Shown piece after piece: positions 18,546 through 26,739 of a stretch of DNA of 39,452 bases (its first letter is position 1; every line of letters starts with the position of its first letter). A program made the translations under genes and the position numbers. Under the pieces are notes generated by a model. That model was not told the origin of the DNA and did not search any database. It was given only the letters and a program-made list of their open reading frames with translations. The DNA comes from an uncultured Alphaproteobacteria bacterium (lineage in GTDB: Bacteria; Pseudomonadota; Alphaproteobacteria; Geminicoccales; Geminicoccaceae): positions 1 through 39,452 of the forward strand of contig CALBAK010000072.1 of the NCBI GenBank assembly GCA_937926445.1, written 5' to 3'.

Positions 18546-19391
18546 TCAGTTCGCTCCCGGCCGCTGCGCCCCTTTCTCGGTCCCCCGGTAGAGGACCCGG
18601 TTCAGCCGATCCATCACCTCCCGGTAGTGCGCGAGGGCCGCGGGCTCGAGGTCGGCCGTCGGCCGCCGTTCGGGCTCGAAATGGCCGTAGCGGTCGACGC
18701 CACGCACGAGCGTGGCGCTGTCGGTCCGACCGACCACCTGGCGGACCCGGGTCGGCACGTAGCGGATCACGAAGCCGATCCGCCGGTCGTTCGAGCGGTT
18801 GGGCTCCGAGCCGTGCACGAGTTTGACGTGATGCAGCGACATCTCGCCCGGCCGCAGCTCGTCGAACACGATGTTCGTTTCGTCGACCTCGACCCGGATC
18901 TCCTGCCCGCGCGAGAGCAGGTTCTTCTCGGCGAAGGTATCTTCGTGCGGCAGGATGTCGAACTTGTGGCTGCCCGGCCAGAATTTCATGCAGCCCGATT
19001 CGGGCGTGGCGGGCGAGAGTGCCAGCCAGGCGGTGACGATGTCGGCCGGCTCGAGGCCCCAATAGGTCAGATCCTGGTGCCAGGAGACGTAGGCCGGATC
19101 GTTCGCCTCCTTGTTGAAGAAACCCGACGACCAGCAGAGGATGTCGGGCCCGATCACGTCCTCGACCGCATCGAGGATCTTCGGATGGCGGACGAGCTCG
19201 TCGCACCAGGTGAAGACGAGATGCGCCTTGGTCCGCAAATAACGGCCGATCTCGGGATCGCCCGACGCCTCGGCCGCCTCGAGCCGCCGGCGGTAGGCGA
19301 GCGCTTCCTGTTCACTCATGACGCGGACCGGGAAGAGGAATCCGTTCTCTTCGTAAGCGCGCACCTCTGCCGCACTCAAGAGCTTCCCCAT
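18546..19391 (-). CDS. Phytanoyl-CoA dioxygenase (PhyH) family protein
   Basis: Fe(II)/2-oxoglutarate-dependent oxygenase family protein, 281 residues, probably cytoplasmic. The iron-binding HxD is in VSWHQDLTYWG (about residues 118-128). The distal His lies in KLVHGSEPNRSNDRRIGF, whose Arg would hold the 2-oxoglutarate carboxylate. The PESGCMKFWPGSHK segment is typical of PhyH relatives. It is not a SyrB2-type halogenase, since the aspartate of HxD is present, and it lacks the ectoine hydroxylase signature. GGGAGG precedes the ATG at 19391. As first gene of a minus-strand run with TRAP, aminotransferase and hydrolase genes, it probably hydroxylates an imported compound. The substrate cannot be read from sequence. 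Confidence 0.85.
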   Translation of the reverse strand: MGKLLSAAEVRAYEENGFLFPVRVMSEQEALAYRRRLEAAEASGDPEIGRYLRTKAHLVFTWCDELVRHPKILDAVEDVIGPDILCWSSGFFNKEANDPAYVSWHQDLTYWGLEPADIVTAWLALSPATPESGCMKFWPGSHKFDILPHEDTFAEKNLLSRGQEIRVEVDETNIVFDELRPGEMSLHHVKLVHGSEPNRSNDRRIGFVIRYVPTRVRQVVGRTDSATLVRGVDRYGHFEPERRPTADLEPAALAHYREVMDRLNRVLYRGTEKGAQRPGAN

Positions 19392-19777
19392 CTTCGCCTC
19401 CCCGTGCGTCGCAGCGCCCCTGACGACGTTGTCATGCCGCTCTTCCCCCGCTGCCGCAACCACCACCGCGACATGGCCGTCGCCCGCCGCCAGCGGAGCT
19501 CGCCCGCCTCGCCTCGAACCGTCTCCGCTCGCCCGGGCCGGGACGCTCCGCGCCGGCCGCTCCCGTGCTCGTGTTCCGCGCGCCCACCCGGAAGCTCCTC
19601 GGCCCCGCTGCCCCGCCGAACCGTCGCTCGCCGCCCAGTCTGCCGCGGAAAGGTTAACGGACCGTCGACGTAGGCCGACCGAGCCGCGCCCGGGCTCCAC
19701 CGTCGACAGGAGATAATAATCCTAGTACAACGCGCCTGCCCGCCGACGCCGGGTCGGCCCCAGGTCTGGATCTCCCG
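19392..19777. other. Gene-free region between divergent genes, with AT-rich promoter-like patch
   Basis: The region separates the dioxygenase gene (minus) from the next gene (plus). About 260 bases on the left are C-rich on the plus strand and free of TA dinucleotides, like the 1.5 kb spacer. On the right, GATAATAATCC (19712-19722) is the only strongly AT-rich patch nearby and could supply a -10 element for the plus-strand gene. No good -35 was found. An AGGAG at 19708 is too far from the ATG at 19778 to act as its ribosome binding site. Confidence 0.4.
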
Positions 19778-21331
19778 ATGCCAGAAGATCGTCCCACCCG
19801 TCCCCGTTCCGAGGCCCAGCGCGCCGCCGCCCGCCGCAACGGTGCCCGCTCGCGTGGCCCGGTCACCGCCGCCGGCAAGGCCCGTGCTTCCAGGAACGCT
19901 TTCCGACACGGCCTCGACGCCGCCGTCCATCTCCTCGCCCCGGGCGAGGACGCGGCCGCCCTCGAGCGCCTGCGCGCCGCGCTCCTCGCCGAGTACCGCC
20001 CCGACCGGCCGAGCCGGGCCCTGCTCGTCGAGCGGCTCGCCACCGCGGTCTGGAAGCTGCGCCGCGCCGAGCGGCTCGAGGCCGTCCTGCACGGGCTGCC
20101 GCCGCGCCCGCCGCTCGGCCGGCTCGACCCCGAGCCGGGCCTACCCGCCGCCCTCACCCGGCTGCCCGAGCTCGCCACGCTCCTGCGCCACCAGGGCCGG
20201 CTCGAGCGCTTCCTGTTGCGCGCCTTGCAGCTGCTCGCCGCCGAGCCGCAAGCGGCAAGCGAGGCCGAGCCGCCGCCCGAGAACGCCGCGCCCACCGGGC
20301 CGGACGCGGCGCCCGACGGCCCGACCGCCGAGCCGGAGCCGGCGCCCGACGGCCAGAGTGTGTCGGCGGCCGATCGCCCGGCAGAGCCCGACCACCCGCC
20401 CGCCAAACCCGGCGAGCCCCGCGCGCTCGAGGAGGTCTCGGCGGACGGCACCGCCGCCGAGGTGCCCCGCGGTGCGGCCGGGGTCGAGACCGCCGATCCG
20501 GCCGGGCCGGACCGCGACCGCGGGCCCGGCGCCTCGGCCGACCCCGCCGCTCCGCCGGCAGCCGAGCCCGGCGCGGGTCCGCCGCTCGACCTCCACGCCC
20601 TCGCCCGCGCCAGCGCCGCGCGGCTCCTGCGCGAGGGGCGCCCGCTCGAGGCGGCCCGCCTCGCCCGTCTGCTCGCCCCGCCGGGCCGCGCCCGACCGGG
20701 CCCCGAGCCCGCCTCGGGCTCGGCCCGGCAGTCCGAGGCCGCGGTCGTGAAAGCCCTGCTCGCGACCTTCGATCCCGAGACGCGCGCGCTCTGGGATTCG
20801 GTCGGCTACGACTCCTGGGTCGTGCCGCCCGGCACGGGACGCCGGCCCATGGCCTCGCTCACCGCCGAGTGGGTCTGCCCGGCCGATCGCTGGCGGGTCC
20901 TCGAGGAGCTCCGCCGCCTCGACGATCCGGCCGAACACGCCCGCGTCCTCGCCCATTGGGCCCGCGCCGGCCTCGATCCCGGGGACGACCATCCTTTCTG
21001 GCGGACGGAGCCGGTGGCCGCGCCCGCGTCCGACCCGACCGCGGCGGCCGCACCGGCGGCCGGCCCGTCCGCGGCGGACCCGAACGACCCGGCGCCGGAC
21101 CCCGCCGCACCGCCACGGGACGAGCCCGACGGGCCGGAGGATGCCGAGCCCAATCCCGAGCTGCGCCGGCTCTTGCGCCGGCTCGGCGAGGAGGCCGAGG
21201 CCTACCATGCCATCGGCCGGGAACGGCGGGCGCGGGAGGCTTGGCTCAAGCACGCCCGCGAGCTCGGCGTACCCCTCCCGCCGCACGCCGACCCGCCCGA
21301 CGGCGCCTTCCCTCGAGCCGCCTCGCCCTGA
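19778..21331 (+). CDS. Uncharacterised protein with N-terminal RRNGARSRGP...GKARASRNAFRHGL domain and long disordered linkers
   Basis: Protein of 517 residues, function unknown. Residues about 13-45 read AAARRNGARSRGPVTAAGKA followed by RASRNAFRHGL. This basic signature is seen in many uncharacterised bacterial proteins as NAxxSTGPxTxxGKAxSxxNAxxHGL. Helical segments follow (EDAAALERLRAALLAEYRPD and LVERLATAVWKLRRAERLE). Residues about 165-275 and 415-455 are Pro/Ala/Glu/Asp-rich and probably disordered. Between them is a compact segment with FDPETRALWDSVGYDSWVVP and EWVCPADRWRVLEELRRLDD. The C-terminus is again helical. There is no signal peptide, membrane segment or known catalytic motif, and no clear ribosome binding site before the ATG. 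A nucleic-acid-binding role is possible only on charge. Confidence 0.7.
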   Translation: MPEDRPTRPRSEAQRAAARRNGARSRGPVTAAGKARASRNAFRHGLDAAVHLLAPGEDAAALERLRAALLAEYRPDRPSRALLVERLATAVWKLRRAERLEAVLHGLPPRPPLGRLDPEPGLPAALTRLPELATLLRHQGRLERFLLRALQLLAAEPQAASEAEPPPENAAPTGPDAAPDGPTAEPEPAPDGQSVSAADRPAEPDHPPAKPGEPRALEEVSADGTAAEVPRGAAGVETADPAGPDRDRGPGASADPAAPPAAEPGAGPPLDLHALARASAARLLREGRPLEAARLARLLAPPGRARPGPEPASGSARQSEAAVVKALLATFDPETRALWDSVGYDSWVVPPGTGRRPMASLTAEWVCPADRWRVLEELRRLDDPAEHARVLAHWARAGLDPGDDHPFWRTEPVAAPASDPTAAAAPAAGPSAADPNDPAPDPAAPPRDEPDGPEDAEPNPELRRLLRRLGEEAEAYHAIGRERRAREAWLKHARELGVPLPPHADPPDGAFPRAASP

Positions 21332-21453
21332 GCCGGAGGGGGACCGTGGCCCGGACCGACGACGGAACGAACCCGAGCCCCCGGGAAGCCGGCCGGAAGA
21401 CCGCGCGCCGACTTGCGCTCGCCCGCGACGGGCGCCACTGTCGCGCTCTCGCG

Positions 21454-21473
21454 CGCGGGCCCGGGGGCCCGCG
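21454..21473. terminator. Strong GC hairpin between the uncharacterised gene and argD
   Basis: CGCGGGCCC (21454-21462) and GGGCCCGCG (21465-21473) form a 9-bp inverted repeat around two bases (7 bp with a realistic loop). It lies 23 bases before the argD start in a 164-base gap. It could end transcription of the upstream gene, but no U-tract follows, and it could equally act in the argD leader. Confidence 0.4.
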
Positions 21474-21495
21474 GCGGCCAGCTCCGGGCCGAGCG

Positions 21496-22680
21496 ATGCG
21501 CAACACCAGCGTGCCTTCCCTTCTCCCCGTCTACAACCGGATCGACATCGTCTTCGAGCGCGGCGAGGGCAGCTGGCTGTACGACCGACGCGGCAAGGCC
21601 TATCTCGATTTCGGCAGCGGCATCGCCGTCACCGGCCTCGGCCACTGCCATCCGCATCTGGTGAAGACCCTGCAGGAGCAGGCGGCGAGGCTCTGGCACG
21701 TCTCCAACCTCTACCGCATCGAGCAGCAGGAGCGGCTGGCCGACCGGATCGTCGCCCACTCCTTCGCCGAGACCGTTTTCGTCTGCAACTCGGGGGCCGA
21801 GGCGATCGAGGGCTGCATCAAGCTCGTCCGCCGCTACTGGTGGGCCAAGGGCCGGCCCGAGCGGCACCGCATCGTCACCTTCGAGGGTGCCTTCCACGGC
21901 CGCACCATGGCGGCGATCTCGGCCGCCGGCTCGAAGAAGCTCACCGAGGGGTGCGAGCCGCTCCTGCCCGGCTTCGACATCGTCCCTTTCGGCGACCACG
22001 TGGCGCTCGAGCGGGCGATCGGCCCCGAGACCGCGGCGGTCATGGTCGAACCGATCCAGGGCGAGGGCGGCATCCGGCCCCTACCGGCGGCTTGCCTTTC
22101 GGGACTGCGCGAGCTCTGCGACCGGCACGGCTGCCTCCTCGTGCTCGACGAGGTGCAGACGGGCATGGGCCGCACCGGCAGGCTCTTCGCCCACGAGTCC
22201 CTCGGGGTGCGGCCGGACGTCGTGGCGATCGCCAAGGGCCTGGGCGGCGGCTTCCCGATCGGCGCCTTCTTGGCGACCGGTGAAGCGGCCTCGGGCATGA
22301 CCGCCGGTGCCCATGGCTCGACCTTCGGCGGCAACCCCTTGGCCTGCGCGGTCGCCAATGCCGTCCTCGACGTCATGCTGGCCGAGGGCTTCCTCGAGGG
22401 CGTGGCGGCCAAGGGCGCGCTGTTCCGCCGCCGGGTCGAGGAGACCGCGGCACGGCTCGGCGGTGCGATCCTCGAGGTGCGCGGCCTCGGCCTCATGGTC
22501 GGCATCAAGACGGCGCGGCCGAACGGCGAGGTGGCGGCGGAGCTGCGCGCCGCCGGGCTCCTCACCGTGCCGGCGGCCGACAACGTGCTCCGCCTGTTGC
22601 CGCCCTTGACGATCAGCGAGGCCGAGATCGAGCAGGGCTGCGCGATCCTCGCCGACACGCTCCGGGCGAAGGCGGCATGA
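21496..22680 (+). CDS. argD: Acetylornithine aminotransferase ArgD
   Basis: PLP-dependent class III aminotransferase converting N-acetylglutamate semialdehyde to N-acetylornithine with glutamate, and often serving as succinyldiaminopimelate transaminase as well. It has 394 residues, normal for ArgD. The cofactor lysine is Lys247 in [24 protein letters not shown] (98-106) binds the phosphate, [13 protein letters not shown] holds the ring-contacting Asp, and [11 protein letters not shown] closes the active site. The ATG at 21496 begins a standard ArgD N-terminus ([20 protein letters not shown]). The 3' end overlaps the argF start (ATGA), giving the argD-argF pair common in alphaproteobacteria. 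Confidence 0.95.
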   Translation: MRNTSVPSLLPVYNRIDIVFERGEGSWLYDRRGKAYLDFGSGIAVTGLGHCHPHLVKTLQEQAARLWHVSNLYRIEQQERLADRIVAHSFAETVFVCNSGAEAIEGCIKLVRRYWWAKGRPERHRIVTFEGAFHGRTMAAISAAGSKKLTEGCEPLLPGFDIVPFGDHVALERAIGPETAAVMVEPIQGEGGIRPLPAACLSGLRELCDRHGCLLVLDEVQTGMGRTGRLFAHESLGVRPDVVAIAKGLGGGFPIGAFLATGEAASGMTAGAHGSTFGGNPLACAVANAVLDVMLAEGFLEGVAAKGALFRRRVEETAARLGGAILEVRGLGLMVGIKTARPNGEVAAELRAAGLLTVPAADNVLRLLPPLTISEAEIEQGCAILADTLRAKAA

Positions 22681-23573
22681 TCCGCCACTTCCTCGACCTC
22701 GACGCTCTCGAGCCGCACGAGCTGCGGTCGATCCTCGAGCGCGCCAAGGCCTTCAAGGCGGGCGATCCGGCGCGGCCGATGGCGGGCCGCATCCTCGCCA
22801 TGATCTTCGACAAGCCGAGCACCCGAACCCGCGTCTCCTTCGAGGTCGCGGCCAAGAAGCTCGGCGGCGACGCGGTCGTCCTCTCCTCCCGCGACATGCA
22901 GCTCGGCCGCGGCGAGACGATCGCCGACACCGCCCGGGTGCTCTCGCGCTACGTCGACGCGATCATGATCCGCACCGACGCGCACTCCAAGCTCCTCGAG
23001 ATGGCGGCCCACGCCGGCGTGCCGGTGATCAACGGCCTGACCGACGCCTCGCATCCCTGCCAGATCGTGGCCGACGTCATGACCATCGAGGAGCACAAAG
23101 GGCCCATCCGCGAGCTCAAGCTCGCCTGGTCGGGCGACGCCAACAACGTCGCCACCTCGCTGATCCACGCCGCGGTCCGCTTGGGCTTCCGCCTCGACCT
23201 CGCTTGCCCCGCCGAGATGGCACCGAAGCCCGAGCTCCTGCGCTGGGTCGAGGCGCATCAGGGCCGGGTTCGGATCCTCCGCGACCCTTTCGAGGCGGTA
23301 CGCGACGCCGATGCGGTCCTGACCGACACCTGGGTGTCGATGGGCGATGTCGAGGTGGAGCGCCGCCACGCGCTGCTCACCCCCTACCGCGTCGACCGCC
23401 GGCTCATGGACGCGGCCAAGCCCGATGCGCTCTTCCTCCACTGCCTGCCGGCCCATCGCGGCGAGGAGGTCACCGCCGAAGTGATCGACGGACCGCACTC
23501 GGTCGTCTTCGACGAAGCCGAGAATAGGCTGCACGCGCAAAAGGCGATCCTCGCCTGGTGCCTGGCCGGCTGA
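22677..23573 (+). CDS. argF: Ornithine carbamoyltransferase ArgF
   Basis: Transfers the carbamoyl group to ornithine, giving citrulline in arginine synthesis. It is a cytoplasmic trimer of 298 residues. The carbamoyl-phosphate loop STRTR is at 48-52, HPCQ at 126-129, and the ornithine-site HCLPAHRG at 255-262 contains Cys256. SMGDVEVE around 221-228 is the ornithine loop (SMG motif). It starts in an ATGA overlap with argD and is followed closely by hslO, an order repeatedly seen in alphaproteobacteria. No ArgR box was identified. Confidence 0.96.
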   Translation: MIRHFLDLDALEPHELRSILERAKAFKAGDPARPMAGRILAMIFDKPSTRTRVSFEVAAKKLGGDAVVLSSRDMQLGRGETIADTARVLSRYVDAIMIRTDAHSKLLEMAAHAGVPVINGLTDASHPCQIVADVMTIEEHKGPIRELKLAWSGDANNVATSLIHAAVRLGFRLDLACPAEMAPKPELLRWVEAHQGRVRILRDPFEAVRDADAVLTDTWVSMGDVEVERRHALLTPYRVDRRLMDAAKPDALFLHCLPAHRGEEVTAEVIDGPHSVVFDEAENRLHAQKAILAWCLAG

Positions 23574-23602
23574 GCGGCTTGGCGCGCGACGCGGGATCGA
23601 CC

Positions 23603-24556
23603 ATGGTGGAGACGGGCCCCCGCCGGATCGCCGCACCCATGGACCAGGCCGACCGCATCCCCGCCTCCTCCGATCTCCTGCGCCCCTTCCAGCTCGAGGG
23701 CTCGGGCCTGCGCGGCCGCTTCGTGCGGCTCGGGCGCACGCTCGATCGCGTGCTCGAGGCGCACGCCTACCCCGAACCCGTGAGCCGTCTGTTGGCCGAG
23801 CTCCTGGTGCTCGCGGGCGGGCTCGCGGGCGGGCTCAAGTTCGACGGCCTGTTCAGCCTCCAGGTCCGGGGTGACGGGCCGGTCGGCTTCATGGTCGCCG
23901 ACTGCACCAACCACGGCCGCATGCGCGGCTATGCGAGCTTCGATGCGGCGGCGATCGCCGATCGCGACGGCGGCCGCGAGCTCCTGGGCGAGGGTCTGGT
24001 CGCCCTCACCGTCGACCAGACCCGGATCGGCGGCGAGCTGCAGCAGGGGATCGTTTCCCTCGAGGGGCGCAGCCTGACCGACGCCATGCTCGCCTATTTC
24101 CGGCATTCGGAGCAGATCCGCACGGCCATCAAGCTGGCGGTCGCGCGGGACGAGCGCTCGCGTTCCTGGCACGGCGGTGCGATCGTCCTCCAGGCCCTGC
24201 CGGCGGCACCGGGTGCCGCGGAGGAAGCGGCGCAGGAGGCCTGGCGCGAGGCCATGCTCCTGCTCGAGACCGCGACCGAGGCCGAACTCACCGGACCCGA
24301 GGTCGACCCCGACACGGTTCTCTATCGTCTGTTCCACGAGACCGGGGTGCGGGTCTACACGGCCCTCCCCCTCGAGGCCGGCTGCTCGTGCACCGAGGCC
24401 CGGGTGCGCGCGATGTTGCGGCGCTTCCCGGCCGAGGCCCTCGCCGAGATGCGGCTGCCCGACGGTCGGGTCGAGGTCACCTGCCAGTTCTGCAACCGTG
24501 TGTACAGTTTCGATGAGGCGGCGATCGCCGGGCTCGTCGCCGGCCGGAGACATTGA
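23603..24556 (+). CDS. hslO: Redox-regulated chaperone Hsp33
   Basis: Cytoplasmic holdase chaperone switched on by oxidation of its zinc site, 317 residues. The C-terminal zinc centre is complete: Cys261-x-Cys263 in EAGCSCTEA and Cys294-x-x-Cys297 in TCQFCNRVY. The N-terminal domain is typical: LEGSGLRGRFVRLG, FSLQVRGDGPVGFMVADC and DQTRIGGELQQGIVSLEG. Start choice is uncertain. The ATG at 23603 has a weak GGGA before it, the ATG at 23639 would shorten the protein by 12 residues, and a GTG at 23558 would overlap argF. All begin before the conserved core. Confidence 0.93.
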   Translation: MVETGPRRIAAPMDQADRIPASSDLLRPFQLEGSGLRGRFVRLGRTLDRVLEAHAYPEPVSRLLAELLVLAGGLAGGLKFDGLFSLQVRGDGPVGFMVADCTNHGRMRGYASFDAAAIADRDGGRELLGEGLVALTVDQTRIGGELQQGIVSLEGRSLTDAMLAYFRHSEQIRTAIKLAVARDERSRSWHGGAIVLQALPAAPGAAEEAAQEAWREAMLLLETATEAELTGPEVDPDTVLYRLFHETGVRVYTALPLEAGCSCTEARVRAMLRRFPAEALAEMRLPDGRVEVTCQFCNRVYSFDEAAIAGLVAGRRH

Positions 24557-24558
24557 GA

Positions 24559-25248
24559 ATGGCCGAGACGAGGAGCGTCGCCGCCAGGGAAAGCTCCTGC
24601 GAATCGCCGGCCGGGGCGGAGCCGCGGTACAGTCTCGAGGACCGGTGGCCGAGCGAGACGTGGGCGATCCCGGTTCCGCGCCGCGGTGCCCTCGGCCTTC
24701 TGGCCGTGGCCCTCGCGGGCTGCAGCGGAGCGTCGGGAACGGCCCGCGAGCCCCGGGCGGCGAGTCCGCCGATCCGGTTGGCGGTGGGCGAACTCCTGGA
24801 CGGCGATCCGCCGGCACCCCTGCCGGCCGCCAACTTCATCGACGAGCGGCGCTCGCGCGAGCTCGCCGAGGCGGTTCGGGAGCGGCTGCGGGCGCGCCTC
24901 GTGCCGGCCGGCGGGGCGTCGGTCGCGCGCCTCGACCTCGAGCAGGCGGCTCTCACCGAGCGGCTCGCGGCCGGTCGGCAAGGGGGCATGACCGGTCTCG
25001 TCACCCGCGAGCCGACCTTCGCTCAGGAGGGGGCGGTGGCGGTGCGCATCCGAATCCTCGCGGTCGACGGCCGCGAGCTCGCCCGCGCCCGCGTCGCCGT
25101 CCAGCGGGCCCGGTCCCTGCCGGCGGGCAGTTCGATCACCCGGCGCGACGAGGGTGCCCGAACACTGGCGGCCGACGTACTCGACCAGCTCGAGGACGCG
25201 CTCGAGGTCGCGGTGCGCGACAATCTCGGCCCATGGCTCGTCGAATAG
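24559..25248 (+). CDS. Putative lipoprotein of unknown function
   Basis: Protein of 229 residues. RRGALGLLAVALAGC forms a lipoprotein signal with the lipobox ALAGC and Cys55 as lipidation site. An unusual 40-residue hydrophilic stretch lies before the signal, and no ATG, GTG or TTG occurs close to the twin Arg that would remove it. After the lipobox, residues read as a small alpha/beta domain (LAVGELLDGD, FIDERRSRELAEAVRERLRA, AVAVRIRILAVDGRELARA). The region resembles small alphaproteobacterial periplasmic lipoproteins found after hslO, from memory only. A TTG at 24553 overlapping the hslO stop is an alternative start. Either way the gene is probably coupled to hslO. Confidence 0.65.
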   Translation: MAETRSVAARESSCESPAGAEPRYSLEDRWPSETWAIPVPRRGALGLLAVALAGCSGASGTAREPRAASPPIRLAVGELLDGDPPAPLPAANFIDERRSRELAEAVRERLRARLVPAGGASVARLDLEQAALTERLAAGRQGGMTGLVTREPTFAQEGAVAVRIRILAVDGRELARARVAVQRARSLPAGSSITRRDEGARTLAADVLDQLEDALEVAVRDNLGPWLVE

Positions 25249-25251
25249 CGG

Positions 25252-25288
25252 CCGAGCGCCGGCGGGTGGCGGGGCGATCGGCGCTCGG
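25252..25288. terminator. Inverted repeat between convergent genes, possible bidirectional terminator
   Basis: CCGAGCGCCG (25252-25261) and CGGCGCTCGG (25279-25288) are perfect 10-bp complements separated by 17 bases. They begin 3 bases after the lipoprotein stop, in the 123-base gap facing the CorC-family gene. There is no T-rich tail, so factor-independent termination is doubtful, but position and stem strength suit a 3'-end structure. Confidence 0.45.
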
Positions 25289-25371
25289 ACCGAGGGCGCG
25301 GACCGGCGATGGCGCGGGCGGGCCCGAGGCACTCGGGGCCGAGCTCGGTGCCGAGGTGCCGGGCGGTCGGC

Positions 25372-26679
25372 TCAGGCGGCCTCGGCTTCGCCCCCGGGTG
25401 GTCGGACCGCGAGGCGGACGAGACGGTGCCGGCGGCGTTCGAGCACGGTGATCCGGTAGCCGGCGACCACCACCTCCTCGCCTTCGCGGGGGATCCGGCG
25501 CGCCACCTGCATGACGAGGCCGGCGACGGTCACCGCCTCGTCCTCGGGCAGCGCCCAGTCGCACTGTCGGTTGAGGTCGCGGACGGGAGTGCGGCCGTCG
25601 ACCACCACCCGGCCTTCGGCGTCGGGCCGCACGGCCGGGCTCTCGCGGTCGCGCTCGTCGGCGATGTCGCCCACGATCTCCTCGACGATGTCCTCGAGGG
25701 TGACGAGCCCCATGAGCGTGCCGTACTCGTCGACCACGAGCGCCAGATGCTGCCGGCGCTGCCGGAAGGCGAGGAGCTGCTGGTAGAGGGCGGTGGTGTC
25801 GGGAATGAACCAGGGTGGGGTGAGGAGCTCGTCGAGCTTCATCCGCTCGGGCAACCTGCCGTGCTCGTCGAGCAGGCCCAGAAGGCGCTTGGCGTCGAGG
25901 ATACCGACGATCTGATCGGGATCGCCGCGCCAGACCGGGAAGCGGGTGAAGCTCGAGGCCCGGATCTGACGCAACAGCTCCGGCATCGGCTGGTCGGCGT
26001 CGAGGGTCACCATGTCGCGGCGATGCGTCATGACCGAGCCAACCTCGACCTCCGCGAGATCGAGGACCGCCCCCAGCATGTCGTGCTCGTGCTTGGCCAC
26101 CGTGCCGTATCGTCGGGACAGGCCGATGAGGCTCTTGAGCTCGGTGGTCGAGACCACCTCGGCGGGCGCCGCCTCGCCCACACCCAGAAGGCGCAGGAGG
26201 CGGCGCGAGGCTGCGTTCAGGAGCCAATTGAGCGGGTACATGGCACGGTAGAACATCTCGAGTGGCACCGCCACCCAGAGGGTCGCCGCTTCCGCCCGGC
26301 GAATGGCGAGGGTCTTCGGCACCTGTTCGCCGACCACGATGTGGAGGGCGGAGAAGAGCAGGAAGCCCGCGAGGAAGCTCAGGGTGTGCAGGAGACGCTC
26401 GCCGAGCCCCAAGAGCGCGAAGAGCGGCTCGAGCAGCGCCGCCACGAAAGGCTCGCCGACCCAGCCCAGGCCGAGCGAGGCCATGGTGATGCCGAGCTGA
26501 CAGGCCGCCAGATAGGCCTCGAGATGCGGCAGGATCCGACGGGCGAGCCGGGCCCGCCGGCTGCCCCGCTCGGCGAGCTCGTCGAGCCGCAGCGAGCGGA
26601 CCCGCACGAGGGCGAACTCGGCCGCCACGAAGAAAGCGTTGGCGCCGAGCAGCAGCACGATCAGGAGGAGTGTGGTCAC
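25372..26679 (-). CDS. CorC/HlyC family membrane protein (CNNM + CBS pair + transporter-associated domain)
   Basis: Inner-membrane protein of 435 residues, of the family linked to magnesium/cobalt efflux and often annotated as hemolysin. An N-terminal CNNM-type domain has three to four membrane segments (MTTLLLIVLLLGANAFFVAA at the start, then YLAACQLGITMASLGLGWVG). Paired CBS modules follow, with VGSVMTHRRDMVTLDADQPM and LVVDEYGTLMGLVTLEDIVE as clear markers. The C-terminal CorC_HlyC domain contains VAGLVMQVARRIPREGEEV. The GTG at 26679 is the start. It lies 60 bases after aroB in the same direction, the aroK-aroB-CBS order usual in alphaproteobacteria. Confidence 0.9.
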   Translation of the reverse strand: MTTLLLIVLLLGANAFFVAAEFALVRVRSLRLDELAERGSRRARLARRILPHLEAYLAACQLGITMASLGLGWVGEPFVAALLEPLFALLGLGERLLHTLSFLAGFLLFSALHIVVGEQVPKTLAIRRAEAATLWVAVPLEMFYRAMYPLNWLLNAASRRLLRLLGVGEAAPAEVVSTTELKSLIGLSRRYGTVAKHEHDMLGAVLDLAEVEVGSVMTHRRDMVTLDADQPMPELLRQIRASSFTRFPVWRGDPDQIVGILDAKRLLGLLDEHGRLPERMKLDELLTPPWFIPDTTALYQQLLAFRQRRQHLALVVDEYGTLMGLVTLEDIVEEIVGDIADERDRESPAVRPDAEGRVVVDGRTPVRDLNRQCDWALPEDEAVTVAGLVMQVARRIPREGEEVVVAGYRITVLERRRHRLVRLAVRPPGGEAEAA

Positions 26680-26739
26680 GGCACGGGCTCGAGCGACCGC
26701 CGCGGGCGGCCCGTTCCGGCCGGTCGGGGACGGTCGCCC

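Noticed and set aside
18546-19391. Non-haem halogenase (SyrB2-like) or ectoine hydroxylase
   Set aside because: The iron-binding HxD aspartate is present, which excludes the halogenase type, and the ectoine hydroxylase signature around the HxD is missing.
21346-21495. Upstream in-frame extension of argD from a GTG at 21346
   Set aside because: The extra residues are Arg/Gly/Pro-rich, include the hairpin region and do not resemble an ArgD N-terminus.
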